Of a stretch of DNA of 64,000 nt, positions 27,974-36,721 are shown in pieces. Origin of the DNA: Mucilaginibacter aurantiaciroseus (GTDB lineage Bacteria; Bacteroidota; Bacteroidia; Sphingobacteriales; Sphingobacteriaceae). How positions within the stretch are numbered: the first letter of the stretch is position 1; the number at the start of each line of letters is the position of its first letter. The position numbers were made by a program, and so were the translations under genes. The notes under the pieces were generated by a model, which searched no databases, had not been told where the DNA came from, and was given only the letters and a program-made list of their open reading frames with translations. Location of the stretch: NCBI RefSeq assembly GCF_024055595.1, contig NZ_JAMXOF010000002.1:558001-622000 (forward strand), read 5' to 3'.

Positions 27974-28732
27974 TCATATCTCTTTTACAGCTGTAAACCT
28001 TAATCTCTTATAATCCGAGTACCATTGCCCGTTATCGTTGTAATGGGGTTCAAGTTCGTCGGTAATTTCGTTTAGTATTTGTGGTAATTTGTCTTCTGGC
28101 ACTTCTGCAAAAAATGATGAACCAAACATGGTTAGCCATTTTGCTACCCCTTGCTGCCCATCCTGTAGTTGTGTTTTACGGTCGAAGTGTGCCGTAAATG
28201 TTACTCTAAAGCCTGCTGCTTCAAGCTTTGTTGCATATTCTGCGGTTGACGGAAAATACCATGGGTTACCGTTTTGCGGCACCTGGTAACCGTGCTTGTT
28301 TAGTGCCAGAGTGGTTGCTGCAACCATTTGCTGTACGTTGCCTTTGCCACCCATTTCGGCAACAAAGCGGCCACCGGATTTTAGTGCATTGTAAACCGAT
28401 TTGATAGCACCATCCGCATTTTTTATCCAGTGCAGTGCGGCGTTAGAAAACACGGCGTCAAACTTATCATCGAAATCAAAGTCAGCACCATCGGCAACAA
28501 AAAAATCGGCGTTAAGATAGGTGGCACGTGCTTTTGCTATCATTTCCGGCGAGGTATCTATGCCTGTTGCCACTGCACCCAGTTTCTGGATCTCGCTGGT
28601 TAAATAGCCTGTGCCGCACCCCAAATCGAGAATATGTTCTCCCGGTTTGGCGTTAAGTAATTCCAGCACATTCTCGCCGTATTGAAATACGAAGGAATGT
28701 TTATCGTCATATAATTCAGCGTTCCATTTCAT
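27974..28732 (-). CDS. Class I SAM-dependent methyltransferase
   Basis: 252 residues. SAM motif I is ILDLGCGTGYLTSEI, with acidic GIDTSPEM (motif II region) and DAVFSNAALHWI (motif IV/post). The HWI and the C-terminal WYSDYKRLRFTAVKEI are typical of the trans-aconitate/ubiquinone-type methyltransferases. It lies within the leucine operon between leuB and leuA, separated from leuB by a palindromic element. Substrate unknown. The operon suggests a small carboxylic acid, as trans-aconitate methyltransferases also act on isopropylmalate-like acids, but that is inference. Confidence 0.85.
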   Translation of the reverse strand: MKWNAELYDDKHSFVFQYGENVLELLNAKPGEHILDLGCGTGYLTSEIQKLGAVATGIDTSPEMIAKARATYLNADFFVADGADFDFDDKFDAVFSNAALHWIKNADGAIKSVYNALKSGGRFVAEMGGKGNVQQMVAATTLALNKHGYQVPQNGNPWYFPSTAEYATKLEAAGFRVTFTAHFDRKTQLQDGQQGVAKWLTMFGSSFFAEVPEDKLPQILNEITDELEPHYNDNGQWYSDYKRLRFTAVKEI

Positions 28733-28740
28733 TGTGTAAC

Positions 28741-28820
28741 CACCTTTAAATCTCCCCCGGTAAGGGATACTTTTTATTTTGTTTTTTTATTAAGCCCTCC
28801 CTACCGGGGAGGGCTTGGGT
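28741..28820. repeat. 80-bp GC-rich palindrome, CTCCCCGG-type family, copy 2
   Basis: Arms CACC...TCTCCCCCGGTAAGGGA and TACCGGGGAGGGCTTGGGTG, the second with its own hairpin AAGCCCTCC / GGAGGGCTT, around a T-rich centre. It fills most of the leuB-methyltransferase gap inside the operon. Confidence 0.75.
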
Positions 28821-28826
28821 GAAACC

Positions 28827-29903
28827 CTACAAGTATTCCAATACCTTTTGCCCCATGGCTTTTGTGCCTAATATTTTGCTTTTGTCGGTGTTGGCATCAG
28901 CTATGTCGCCGGTGCGGTAACCGTCTTTCAAAGTTTTGTTGATGGCATCTGTTATCTTTTTGGCTTCATCTTTTAGGCCGAAGCTGATCTCTAACATTAA
29001 GGCTACCGATAGGATAGAAGCCAGCGGGTTGGCTTTGTCCTGCCCGGCAATATCATGTGCCGAACCGTGGATAGGCTCGAAGAAACCTGTACCATCACCA
29101 ATTGAAGCTGATGCCAGCATCCCCATAGAACCTGCTATTTGCGAAGCCTCATCGGTTAGGATATCACCAAAAAGGTTAGCGGTTAATACCACATCAAACT
29201 TTTTAGGGTTTTTAACAAGCTGCATGGCAGCATTATCAATAAACATATGCTCAGTTTCTACATCAGGGTATTGTTTGGCAATCTCCTGTACTACCTCGCG
29301 CCACAGGCGTGATGACTCCAACACGTTAGCCTTATCTACAGAGCATAACCTTTTGCCACGCACACGGGCAGCCTCAAATGCTTTTTTAGCGATGCGTTCT
29401 ACTTCGTAACGATGATAGATCATCAGGTCTGACGCGGTATTGCGGTCTTCGCTGCGTTTCTTCTCACCGAAATAAACATCACCGGTCAATTCACGAAAGA
29501 ACAGTATATCCGTTCCCTTCAGGATCTCGGGTTTTAAGCTTGATGCATCCAGCAGCTCATCAAAAAGCATAATGGGGCGAAGGTTGGCATACAAGCCCAA
29601 TTCCTTGCGGATCTTCAATAATCCCTGCTCAGGCCTAACTTTGGCCGATGGGTCATTATCATATTTGATGTGGCCGATTGCGCCAAATAAAATGGCGTCA
29701 CTGTCTTTTGCTTTTGCAAGTGTTTCATCGGGCAATGGCTCGCCTGTTGCCTCGATACCGGCGTGGCCCATCAGGGCTTCGTCGAAGGTGAACTCGTGGC
29801 CAAAATCGGAACCAATTTTTTCTAATACGGCTTTACCCCAAGTGGTAACCTCAGGGCCAATACCATCACCAGGTATTACTAATATGTGTTTTTTAACTCC
29901 CAT
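28827..29903 (-). CDS. leuB: 3-isopropylmalate dehydrogenase
   Basis: NAD+-dependent oxidative decarboxylation of 3-isopropylmalate to 2-oxoisocaproate. 358 residues. VIPGDGIGPEV at the N-terminus, substrate loop with LYANLRP, catalytic Tyr/Lys region (VDKANVLESSRLWREVV), metal-binding Asp residues in TDEASQIAGSMGMLASASIGDG, and the NAD-binding HGSAHDIAGQDKANP. It starts 6 bases after the stop of the preceding methyltransferase gene. Confidence 0.96.
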   Translation of the reverse strand: MGVKKHILVIPGDGIGPEVTTWGKAVLEKIGSDFGHEFTFDEALMGHAGIEATGEPLPDETLAKAKDSDAILFGAIGHIKYDNDPSAKVRPEQGLLKIRKELGLYANLRPIMLFDELLDASSLKPEILKGTDILFFRELTGDVYFGEKKRSEDRNTASDLMIYHRYEVERIAKKAFEAARVRGKRLCSVDKANVLESSRLWREVVQEIAKQYPDVETEHMFIDNAAMQLVKNPKKFDVVLTANLFGDILTDEASQIAGSMGMLASASIGDGTGFFEPIHGSAHDIAGQDKANPLASILSVALMLEISFGLKDEAKKITDAINKTLKDGYRTGDIADANTDKSKILGTKAMGQKVLEYL

Positions 29904-29909
29904 TGTTAT

Positions 29910-30698
29910 TTATACGTTAGTCCCGCGCACTTCTTTTAGTTTCATCACCATCAGTTGCGCGTCGCTTTCAATCCATTTGTTATAATCTTCGATGGCCTTC
30001 AAGCGGTCATCATCTGTTATGTAACCTTCCTCAACCATCTGGGTGGATTTTGCTACCGACGACCAGATCCCAATCTTCGACAGGAAATTTGGCTCGTCTT
30101 TTTTGTAATATTCATTTGCATCCAAAACCTCAACGCTGCTTAAACCGGCTTCGGTAAAGTAACCGGGCAGGTCTTGGGCAACGTGGTTATTCATACCTGC
30201 ATCGCCGCGCCATCTTAAAAAGGTAGCGTAAAACTGGCGCATACTTGCGGGCGGTTCGGGCTGCCATTCCAAAGCTTCGTGGTTATAATCCAATACGGAT
30301 AATATGCCACCAGGCTTTAGCATGCTTTTTAATTTTACAACAGCTTCCTGCGGATTGTTCAGCCATTGCAGTACCCTTGCGGATACTATCAGGTCGAACT
30401 TTTCTTTTGGCTCAAACGTGAACAAGTCGGCATTTAGTAACTCCAGGTTCTCTACATCAGCATAAGTTTCTTTACCGCTTTCGATAAAGTATGCTGTGTT
30501 ATCAATCCCCGTTACGTGCCCTGCAGAACCAACCATTTGAGCAATGCCCTTAGAAATAGCCCCGGTTCCGCAACCGATATCCAGCACACGCAAGCCTTGC
30601 TTAAGCAGGGGCGGTAACGTGGCATAATCGGCTTCAAGACTACGCTCGTCAAATAACTTCGCAGTACCTTTGCCTTCCCGTTTTATCTCTTTGTTCAT
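29910..30698 (-). CDS. Class I SAM-dependent methyltransferase
   Basis: 262 residues. Motif I is VLDIGCGTGAISKGIAQ, then GIDNTAYFIESGKET and FDLIVSARVLQWL, and GGILSVLDYNHEALEWQPEP before the C-terminal helices. It is only distantly similar to the other methyltransferase of this operon, so it does not look like a recent duplicate. It is spliced between leuD and leuB with short gaps, so it should be co-transcribed with leucine genes. The substrate cannot be read from the sequence. Confidence 0.85.
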   Translation of the reverse strand: MNKEIKREGKGTAKLFDERSLEADYATLPPLLKQGLRVLDIGCGTGAISKGIAQMVGSAGHVTGIDNTAYFIESGKETYADVENLELLNADLFTFEPKEKFDLIVSARVLQWLNNPQEAVVKLKSMLKPGGILSVLDYNHEALEWQPEPPASMRQFYATFLRWRGDAGMNNHVAQDLPGYFTEAGLSSVEVLDANEYYKKDEPNFLSKIGIWSSVAKSTQMVEEGYITDDDRLKAIEDYNKWIESDAQLMVMKLKEVRGTNV

Positions 30699-30756
30699 AG
30701 TTCATTGGTTCAATAGTTATTGGCATTTGCAACCTTTACTTTTTGCCTTTAAGCTT

Positions 30757-31347
30757 TTACCCTCTTCCTTCAAACTCTACAACCAATTCCTTTTTGCTCA
30801 GAATGTAGTCGATATCATCATAGCCATTGGTCATGCAGGCTTTTTTGTAAGGGTTAACCTCAAAGCTTTCTTGCTCACCTGTTGCTACTATTTTAATGAA
30901 CTGGTCTACCAGGTCAATTTCAATTACGGTATGCGGATCGGCATCAACAACTTCAAAAATCCTCTTCAGGAAATCGTCGCTCACTTGTACCGGCAACAAG
31001 CCATTGTTTAGCGCGTTGCCTTTAAAAATATCAGCGAAGAAACTGCTTACCACAGCATCAAAGCCATAATCGGCAATGGCCCAGGCGGCATGCTCGCGGC
31101 TGCTACCGCAACCAAAGTTTTTACCTGCTACCAGGATCTTGCCGCTGTATTTTGGCTCGTTCAAAACGAAATCTTCTTTCGGGTTGCCGTCGTTATCAAA
31201 ACGCCAGTCGCGGAACAGGTTATTGCCAAAGCCCTCGCGGGTAGTGGCCTTTAAAAAACGAGCGGGAATGATCTGGTCCGTATCGATATTCTCGATTGGC
31301 AGAGGCACCACGCTGGTTTGGATATGTTTAAATATTTTGGTACTCAT
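30757..31347 (-). CDS. leuD: 3-isopropylmalate dehydratase small subunit
   Basis: Swivel domain of the isopropylmalate isomerase. 196 residues, with the signature [17 protein letters not shown] that closes the active site, and [13 protein letters not shown]. It pairs with LeuC, encoded just upstream. A palindromic element of the TCATTGCGAG family occupies the leuC-leuD gap. Confidence 0.96.
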   Translation of the reverse strand: MSTKIFKHIQTSVVPLPIENIDTDQIIPARFLKATTREGFGNNLFRDWRFDNDGNPKEDFVLNEPKYSGKILVAGKNFGCGSSREHAAWAIADYGFDAVVSSFFADIFKGNALNNGLLPVQVSDDFLKRIFEVVDADPHTVIEIDLVDQFIKIVATGEQESFEVNPYKKACMTNGYDDIDYILSKKELVVEFEGRG

Positions 31348-31360
31348 TGTATTTTCTTTT

Positions 31361-31447
31361 ATGTTATTGCGAGCGATAGCGTGGCAATCTCAGAGGACAA
31401 TCGGATATGCTGCTATTGCCGTGTCACTACATTCCTAGCAATAACAT
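31361..31447. repeat. 87-bp interspersed palindrome, TCATTGCGAG family, copy 2 of the GCGATAGCGTGG type
   Basis: Same length and layout as 14040-14126. Outer arms ATGTTATTGC / GCAATAACAT keep pairing although both sides differ from copy 1 (C to T on the left, G to A on the right). It lies between leuC and leuD inside the operon. Confidence 0.87.
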
Positions 31448-31452
31448 GGTAA

Positions 31453-32868
31453 TTAAACCAATTCCTCTTCTTTCAAAAACTCCCTAATATCTGTAACCAC
31501 TCCCGTAATTGCACTTGCCGCCGCGGTAAGTGGGCTTGCCAGGAAAGTACGTGAGTTTGGCCCTTGCCTGCCCTCGAAGTTCCTGTTTGAAGTAGATACA
31601 CAGTATTTACCTGCCGGGATCTTATCCTCATTCATACCTAAACAGGCGCTGCAACCCGGTTCGCGTAGCGGGAAACCTGCCGCGTCGAAGATCTTATCCA
31701 GACCTTCGCGGATGGCTTGTTCCTGTACTTGTTTTGAACCGGGTACTACCCAAACGATAACGTTATCTGCCTTGTGTTTGCCTTTCACAAACTGTGCAAC
31801 TTCGCGTAAGTCTTCAATACGGCTGTTGGTACAGCTGCCAATAAATACGTAATCGATAGGTTTGCCTAATAGTTGCTGATCGTCATGCAGGCCCATATAG
31901 TTAAGGGCTTTTTTGTATGAGCCTTGTTCCTTTTGCTCAAATGAAGCGGTTTCGGGAACGTGCTGTGTAACGCCAATGCCCATACCGGGGTTTGTTCCAT
32001 AGGTGATCATCGGTTCTATATCTTCGGCTTTAAAGCTTAGTACGCTGTCAAAATCTGCATCTTCATCAGAGTACAGGGTTTGCCAGTAAGCTACTGCCTT
32101 GTCCCACTCTTCGCCTTTGGGGGCAAATTCGCGGCCTTTAACGTAATTAATAGTAGTTTCGTCGGGCGCTATCAATCCGCAACGCGCACCCATTTCGATG
32201 CTCATGTTACAGATGGTCATGCGGCCTTCCATGCTTAAACTGCGGATGGTGTCGCCTGCGTATTCAACAGCGTAACCTGTACCGCCGGCGGCAGATATCT
32301 GCGCGATGATGTACAGGATGATATCTTTTGCGCCAACACCTTTTTGCAATTTGCCGTTCACTTCAATTTTCATCCTTTTTGGGCGAGATTGCAGTAAACA
32401 TTGGGTAGCCATTACTTGTTCTACCTGCGAAGTGCCTATGCCAAACGCTATGGCACCAAAGGCGCCGTGTGTTGAAGTATGACTGTCGCCGCAAACATAG
32501 GTGCTACCCGGACGGGTGATGCCCAGCTCGGGGCCTATAACGTGAACGATACCCTGGAATGGATGCCCTAAACCGTAAAGCTCGATGCCGAACTCCGCGC
32601 AGTTTTTGGTGAGCATATCAACCTGGTATCGGGAAAGTTCTTCTTTAATGGGTAAGTGCTGGTCCCAGGTAGGGACGTTGTGATCGGCCGTGGCAACGGT
32701 TTGTTGTGGCCTGAAAACCGGTAACCCTCTTAAGCGCAAACCATCAAAAGCCTGCGGGCTGGTTACCTCGTGAATGAAGTGCGTATCGATGTATAAAATA
32801 TCGGGAAAGCCCTCGTTGCTACTGACGACGTGTGCATCCCAAATCTTGTCGAATAATGTTTGTCCCAT
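31453..32868 (-). CDS. leuC: 3-isopropylmalate dehydratase large subunit
   Basis: Aconitase-family catalytic subunit, 471 residues, holding the [4Fe-4S] cluster that isomerises 2- to 3-isopropylmalate. Cluster cysteines are in FIGSCTNSR and [10 protein letters not shown] (two). [31 protein letters not shown] is a family signature (given here by its start [15 protein letters not shown]). [15 protein letters not shown] is the usual N-terminus. Confidence 0.96.
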   Translation of the reverse strand: MGQTLFDKIWDAHVVSSNEGFPDILYIDTHFIHEVTSPQAFDGLRLRGLPVFRPQQTVATADHNVPTWDQHLPIKEELSRYQVDMLTKNCAEFGIELYGLGHPFQGIVHVIGPELGITRPGSTYVCGDSHTSTHGAFGAIAFGIGTSQVEQVMATQCLLQSRPKRMKIEVNGKLQKGVGAKDIILYIIAQISAAGGTGYAVEYAGDTIRSLSMEGRMTICNMSIEMGARCGLIAPDETTINYVKGREFAPKGEEWDKAVAYWQTLYSDEDADFDSVLSFKAEDIEPMITYGTNPGMGIGVTQHVPETASFEQKEQGSYKKALNYMGLHDDQQLLGKPIDYVFIGSCTNSRIEDLREVAQFVKGKHKADNVIVWVVPGSKQVQEQAIREGLDKIFDAAGFPLREPGCSACLGMNEDKIPAGKYCVSTSNRNFEGRQGPNSRTFLASPLTAAASAITGVVTDIREFLKEEELV

Positions 32869-32870
32869 TT

Positions 32871-33002
32871 TAGTATCAAGTAGTTAGTGTCAAGTATCAA
32901 GTAAAACTCTGCTACTTAAAACTCATATTTATTATTAAGTAGCAAGTACTTAATATCTGCCATCAATAAATCTTGATATTTGATACTAAATACTTGCTAC
33001 TA
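32871..33002. repeat. 132-bp imperfect palindrome between ilvC and leuC
   Basis: 31-base arms begin TAGTATCAAGTAGTTAG and, on the other strand, TAGTAGCAAGTATTTAG, with about five mismatches, around a ~70-base AT-rich centre that has weaker internal pairing (AAGTAGCAAGTACTT). It fills the ilvC-leuC gap. Confidence 0.82.
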
Positions 33003-33009
33003 AAGAAAA

Positions 33010-34068
33010 TTATGCTTCTACAGCCTGGTTCTCGGGGCGTAAACTGCGTACAGTTTTGCCTGCCTGCCATAATTCGCTATCACGTAATTCTTTCAATTCC
33101 GCGTCTAATTTTTCACGGTAATCATCTTTACTATTGCTGTCGATTGATTTTTGTGATTCAACACCGGTTGCAACGCTTTTGTACAGGTCTTCGAACACCG
33201 GTTTAGTGGCATCACGGAATTTCTTCCACCAGTCTAAAGCACCACGTTGTGCGGTGGTTGAACAATTCGCATACATCCAGTCCATACCGTTCTCTGCAAC
33301 TAATGGCATTAACGATTGGGTAAGCTCTTCAACAGTTTCGTTAAACGACTCTGAAGGTGAGTGGCCGTTAGCACGTAAAACTTCGTACTGCGCGGCAAAA
33401 ATACCTTGGATACAACCCATTAGCGTACCACGTTCGCCGGTTAAATCGCTGTAAACTTCTTTACGGAAATCTGTTTCGAACAGGTAACCGCTACCTACCG
33501 CAATGCCTAAAGCAATAACACGCTCAAAAGCTTTGCCTGTAGCATCCTGGAAAATAGCGTAGCTTGAATTTAAGCCACGGCCCTGCAAAAACATACGGCG
33601 TAATGATGTACCTGAACCTTTAGGAGCAACCAAAAATACATCCACATCAGCAGGAGGGATGATGCCGGTTTGCTCGTTAAAAGTGATACCAAAACCGTGA
33701 GAGAAGTAAAGCGCTTTACCCGGGGTTAAGTGTTTTTTAACGGTTGGCCATAAAGCTATCTGTGCAGCATCGCTCAATAAATAGCAAATAACGGTTCCTC
33801 TTTTAAGGGCTTCTTCAATTTCAAAAAGGGTTTCGCCAGGTACAAAGCCGTCGTTCACAGCTTTATCCCATGTTTTTGTGCCTTTACGCTGGCCAACAAT
33901 TACGTTAATGCCATTGTCTTTTTGGTTGAGCGCCTGGCCCGGACCTTGAACGCCATAGCCAATTACTGCTACAACTTCGTCTTTTAATACGTCCTGAGCT
34001 TTTGCTAAAGGGAACTCTTCGCGGGTTACTACATTTTCTTCACTACCGCCGAAATTTAGTTTTGCCAT
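33010..34068 (-). CDS. ilvC: Ketol-acid reductoisomerase
   Basis: Converts acetolactate or acetohydroxybutyrate to the dihydroxy acids using NAD(P)H and Mg2+. 352 residues. Rossmann motif VIGYGVQGPGQALN, GQRKGTKTW just after it (cofactor choice), LLSDAAQ, substrate-side HGFGI, and the acidic metal ligands in DLTGERGTLMG and FNETVEEL. The order ilvB-ilvN-ilvC on one strand is the standard module. Confidence 0.95.
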   Translation of the reverse strand: MAKLNFGGSEENVVTREEFPLAKAQDVLKDEVVAVIGYGVQGPGQALNQKDNGINVIVGQRKGTKTWDKAVNDGFVPGETLFEIEEALKRGTVICYLLSDAAQIALWPTVKKHLTPGKALYFSHGFGITFNEQTGIIPPADVDVFLVAPKGSGTSLRRMFLQGRGLNSSYAIFQDATGKAFERVIALGIAVGSGYLFETDFRKEVYSDLTGERGTLMGCIQGIFAAQYEVLRANGHSPSESFNETVEELTQSLMPLVAENGMDWMYANCSTTAQRGALDWWKKFRDATKPVFEDLYKSVATGVESQKSIDSNSKDDYREKLDAELKELRDSELWQAGKTVRSLRPENQAVEA

Positions 34069-34179
34069 TGTTTTTACTTTTTGTGATTACACCGATGCTT
34101 TTGATTGTTTACACCGATTATTTTTTATTGTGATTTATAATTGTTCTGTCTTGATTCTTTATTTCTTGCTTCTCCGCAA

Positions 34180-34830
34180 TTACATCGTGAACACTTTTTG
34201 CCCCTTGTTCAGATATTCGTTCTCGATAACGTCTTCGCCCGGTTCAAGCCTTTCAAATTCGCGGAGCTTGCTGTTAAAGCCTTCGCTGTTTTTGATTATG
34301 GCTACGCGTGCGCTGCGTACAAATTCAATTAATCCGTAAGGCTGAAGGATGCTGATCAGGTTATCGGTTTCTTCGCGATGGCCGGTTGTTTCAAATACCG
34401 TATAGTCTTTACGCAATACCACCACTCGGGCGCCGTTCTCGCGCAGTAAACGCTCAACGCTTACCTTTTCGGCAATAACATCGGTAGATACTTTGTATAG
34501 AGCCAGTTCCTGCCAGATTACATCGGCATTGGTATGGAAATATACTTTAAGCACTTCCACCTGTTTTTCAATCTGGCGGGTAAGCTTGCGCACCACTTCC
34601 TCAGATTCGGTTATCACGATGTTAAAACGGTGGATGCTCTCGATCTCGGAAGGAGAGGTGTTTAAACTATCGATATTGATCTTACGACGCGTGAATATGA
34701 TGGCAATACGGTTTAGTAAACCTATCTGGTTTTCCGTGTAAACCGTTATGTTAAATTCCTGCTTTTCAGGCCCCTCTAGATCTCCCCCGGCAGGGGAGAC
34801 TTTTGTAGCGCCATTTGTTTTGTTTTCCAT
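34180..34830 (-). CDS. ilvN: Acetolactate synthase small (regulatory) subunit
   Basis: Binds valine and activates/regulates the catalytic subunit. 216 residues. N-terminal ACT domain EFNITVYTENQIGLLNRIA...RRKINIDSLN, then a second ACT-like half. Residues 2-24 are unusual: residues 10-21 (KVSPAGGDLEGP) are encoded by one arm of a palindromic repeat, and the ATG lies in that repeat's centre. No other start is available between the repeat and the ACT domain. The native protein probably began near EKQEFNITVY. Confidence 0.94.
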   Translation of the reverse strand: MENKTNGATKVSPAGGDLEGPEKQEFNITVYTENQIGLLNRIAIIFTRRKINIDSLNTSPSEIESIHRFNIVITESEEVVRKLTRQIEKQVEVLKVYFHTNADVIWQELALYKVSTDVIAEKVSVERLLRENGARVVVLRKDYTVFETTGHREETDNLISILQPYGLIEFVRSARVAIIKNSEGFNSKLREFERLEPGEDVIENEYLNKGQKVFTM

Positions 34831-34875
34831 TTTTTGTTTTTTTTACTCTTCACCTCCGGAGAGGTTGGGAGGGGC
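34770..34875. repeat. 106-bp GC-rich palindrome, CTCCCCGG-type family, overlapping the ilvN start
   Basis: Perfect outer arms GCCCCTC (34770-34776) / GAGGGGC (34869-34875). Each side has an inner hairpin core, CTCCCCCGGCAGGGGAG and ACCTCCGGAGGT. The T-rich centre contains the ilvN ATG (34830-34828). The left arm is translated in frame as part of IlvN; the right arm ends within a few bases of the ilvB stop. Confidence 0.85.
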
Positions 34876-34881
34876 TGATTT

Positions 34882-36636
34882 CTACTTTAACCTGATCTCG
34901 CTTACACTGCAACCTTGCGGTACCATCGGGAACACGTTGTTCTCTTTGGTTACCATTACTTCTAAAAGGAATGAACCCGGATTGCTCAGCATTTCATTTA
35001 ATGCTGATGGCAGGTCTTTGCGGTCGTCAATTACTTTGCCGGGGATACGGTATGCTGCTGCCAGCGCCACAAAATCGGGGCTTTGGATATCTACGAACGA
35101 GTAACGGCGCGAGTTAAACATTTCCTGCCACTGGCGAACCATGCCCAGGAAACGGTTGTTAAGGATAATGATCTTTACATTGATACCGCTTTGCATTATG
35201 GTACCCAATTCCTGGCAGGTCATCTGGAAACCGCCATCGCCAATAATGGCAACTACGGTACGGTCTTGCGCGCCAAATTTAGCGCCAATGGCTGCAGGCA
35301 GGGCAAAGCCCATGGTGCCTAAACCACCGCTGGTAACGTTACTACGAGTGTTATTAAACTGCGCATAACGGCAGGCTACCATTTGGTGTTGACCCACGTC
35401 GGTTACTATAATTGCCTCACCTTTGGTGATCTCATTTAATTGTTTGATCACCTCGCCCATGGTCATTTCGACCGTGGTGGGGTTAAGTTCTTTATAAATC
35501 ACCTGCTCAACTTCCTGGCGGGTGTAATCGTTAAATTTGGCAAGCCATTCCGTATGCTCTTTTTTCTCAACCAATGCGCTAAGCATCGGGATGGTTTCTT
35601 TACAATCGCCCCAAACAGGTACGGTAGATTTTACGTTCTTGTCGATCTCGGCAGGGTCTATATCCAAATGGATCACCTTTGCCTGCTTGGCGTATTTATC
35701 AAGGCGGCCTGTTACACGGTCATCAAAGCGCATGCCTATTGCGATTAATACATCGCACTCATTAGTTAGAACATTTGGCCCGTAGTTGCCGTGCATTCCC
35801 AGCATACCAACGTTTTGTGGATGGTCTGTAGGTATGGCCCCTGCACCAAGGATGGTCCATGCTGCCGGGATGCCACTTTTTTCTACAAAAGTTTTAAACT
35901 CCTGCTCGGCACTGCCTAATATTACACCTTGTCCCCATAATATGAATGGTTTTTTAGCGGAGTTGATCAGCTCGGCTGCTTCCTGGATATACTGCGGGCG
36001 AACGATTGGTTTTGGCCTGTAGCTACGGATATGGTTACATTTAACGTAGCCTTCGTAATCAAATTTCTGGATTTGCGCGTTTTTAGTTATATCAATCAAA
36101 ACCGGGCCTGGGCGACCACTTTTGGCTATGTAAAATGCCTTGGCAAGCACCTCAGGGATCTCGGTAGCATCGGTTACCTGGTAGTTCCATTTGGTAACCG
36201 GGGTAGTGATGTTTATTACATCCGTTTCCTGGAAGGCATCGGTACCCAAAAGGTGCGCGAAAACCTGGCCGGTGATACAAACCAATGGTGTGCTATCTAT
36301 CTGTGCATCGGCTAAACCGGTAACCAGGTTGGTAGCACCGGGGCCGCTGGTTGCGAAAACAACGCCCACTTTGCCCGATGATCGCGCATAACCCTGGCCG
36401 GCATGTACGCCGCCCTGCTCGTGGCGCACCAGGATGTGGTTCAGCTTTTCGCTATAATCGTACAATGCATCATAAATAGGCATAATAGCACCGCCGGGGT
36501 AACCAAAAATGGTATCCACACCTTCCACGATCAAGGCTTCTAATAATGCTTCCGATCCTGATAGTTGTATTACTGGCGATTTCACCGATTTCTCTGCGAT
36601 CCCTCCGATTTGTTGTGTGATTGTTTGTGTTTCCAT
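34882..36636 (-). CDS. ilvB: Acetolactate synthase large (catalytic) subunit
   Basis: TPP-dependent condensation of pyruvate with pyruvate or 2-oxobutanoate. 584 residues. N-terminal TPP-PYR domain with catalytic Glu in LVRHEQGGVHAGQGYAR, a central FAD-type domain (WGQGVILG...AAWTILGAGAIP), and a C-terminal PP domain with the TPP motif GDGGFQMTCQEL...NN. The gene follows ilvD and precedes ilvN; the gap to ilvN holds the repeat at 34770. Confidence 0.96.
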   Translation of the reverse strand: METQTITQQIGGIAEKSVKSPVIQLSGSEALLEALIVEGVDTIFGYPGGAIMPIYDALYDYSEKLNHILVRHEQGGVHAGQGYARSSGKVGVVFATSGPGATNLVTGLADAQIDSTPLVCITGQVFAHLLGTDAFQETDVINITTPVTKWNYQVTDATEIPEVLAKAFYIAKSGRPGPVLIDITKNAQIQKFDYEGYVKCNHIRSYRPKPIVRPQYIQEAAELINSAKKPFILWGQGVILGSAEQEFKTFVEKSGIPAAWTILGAGAIPTDHPQNVGMLGMHGNYGPNVLTNECDVLIAIGMRFDDRVTGRLDKYAKQAKVIHLDIDPAEIDKNVKSTVPVWGDCKETIPMLSALVEKKEHTEWLAKFNDYTRQEVEQVIYKELNPTTVEMTMGEVIKQLNEITKGEAIIVTDVGQHQMVACRYAQFNNTRSNVTSGGLGTMGFALPAAIGAKFGAQDRTVVAIIGDGGFQMTCQELGTIMQSGINVKIIILNNRFLGMVRQWQEMFNSRRYSFVDIQSPDFVALAAAYRIPGKVIDDRKDLPSALNEMLSNPGSFLLEVMVTKENNVFPMVPQGCSVSEIRLK

Positions 36637-36721
36637 TATTCTGTGATTACACCGATGATTTTTATTACACCGGTTTTATTCTATTCTAACAACTCTTTAA
36701 TTCTAAAAATGCCGGTTCAAA

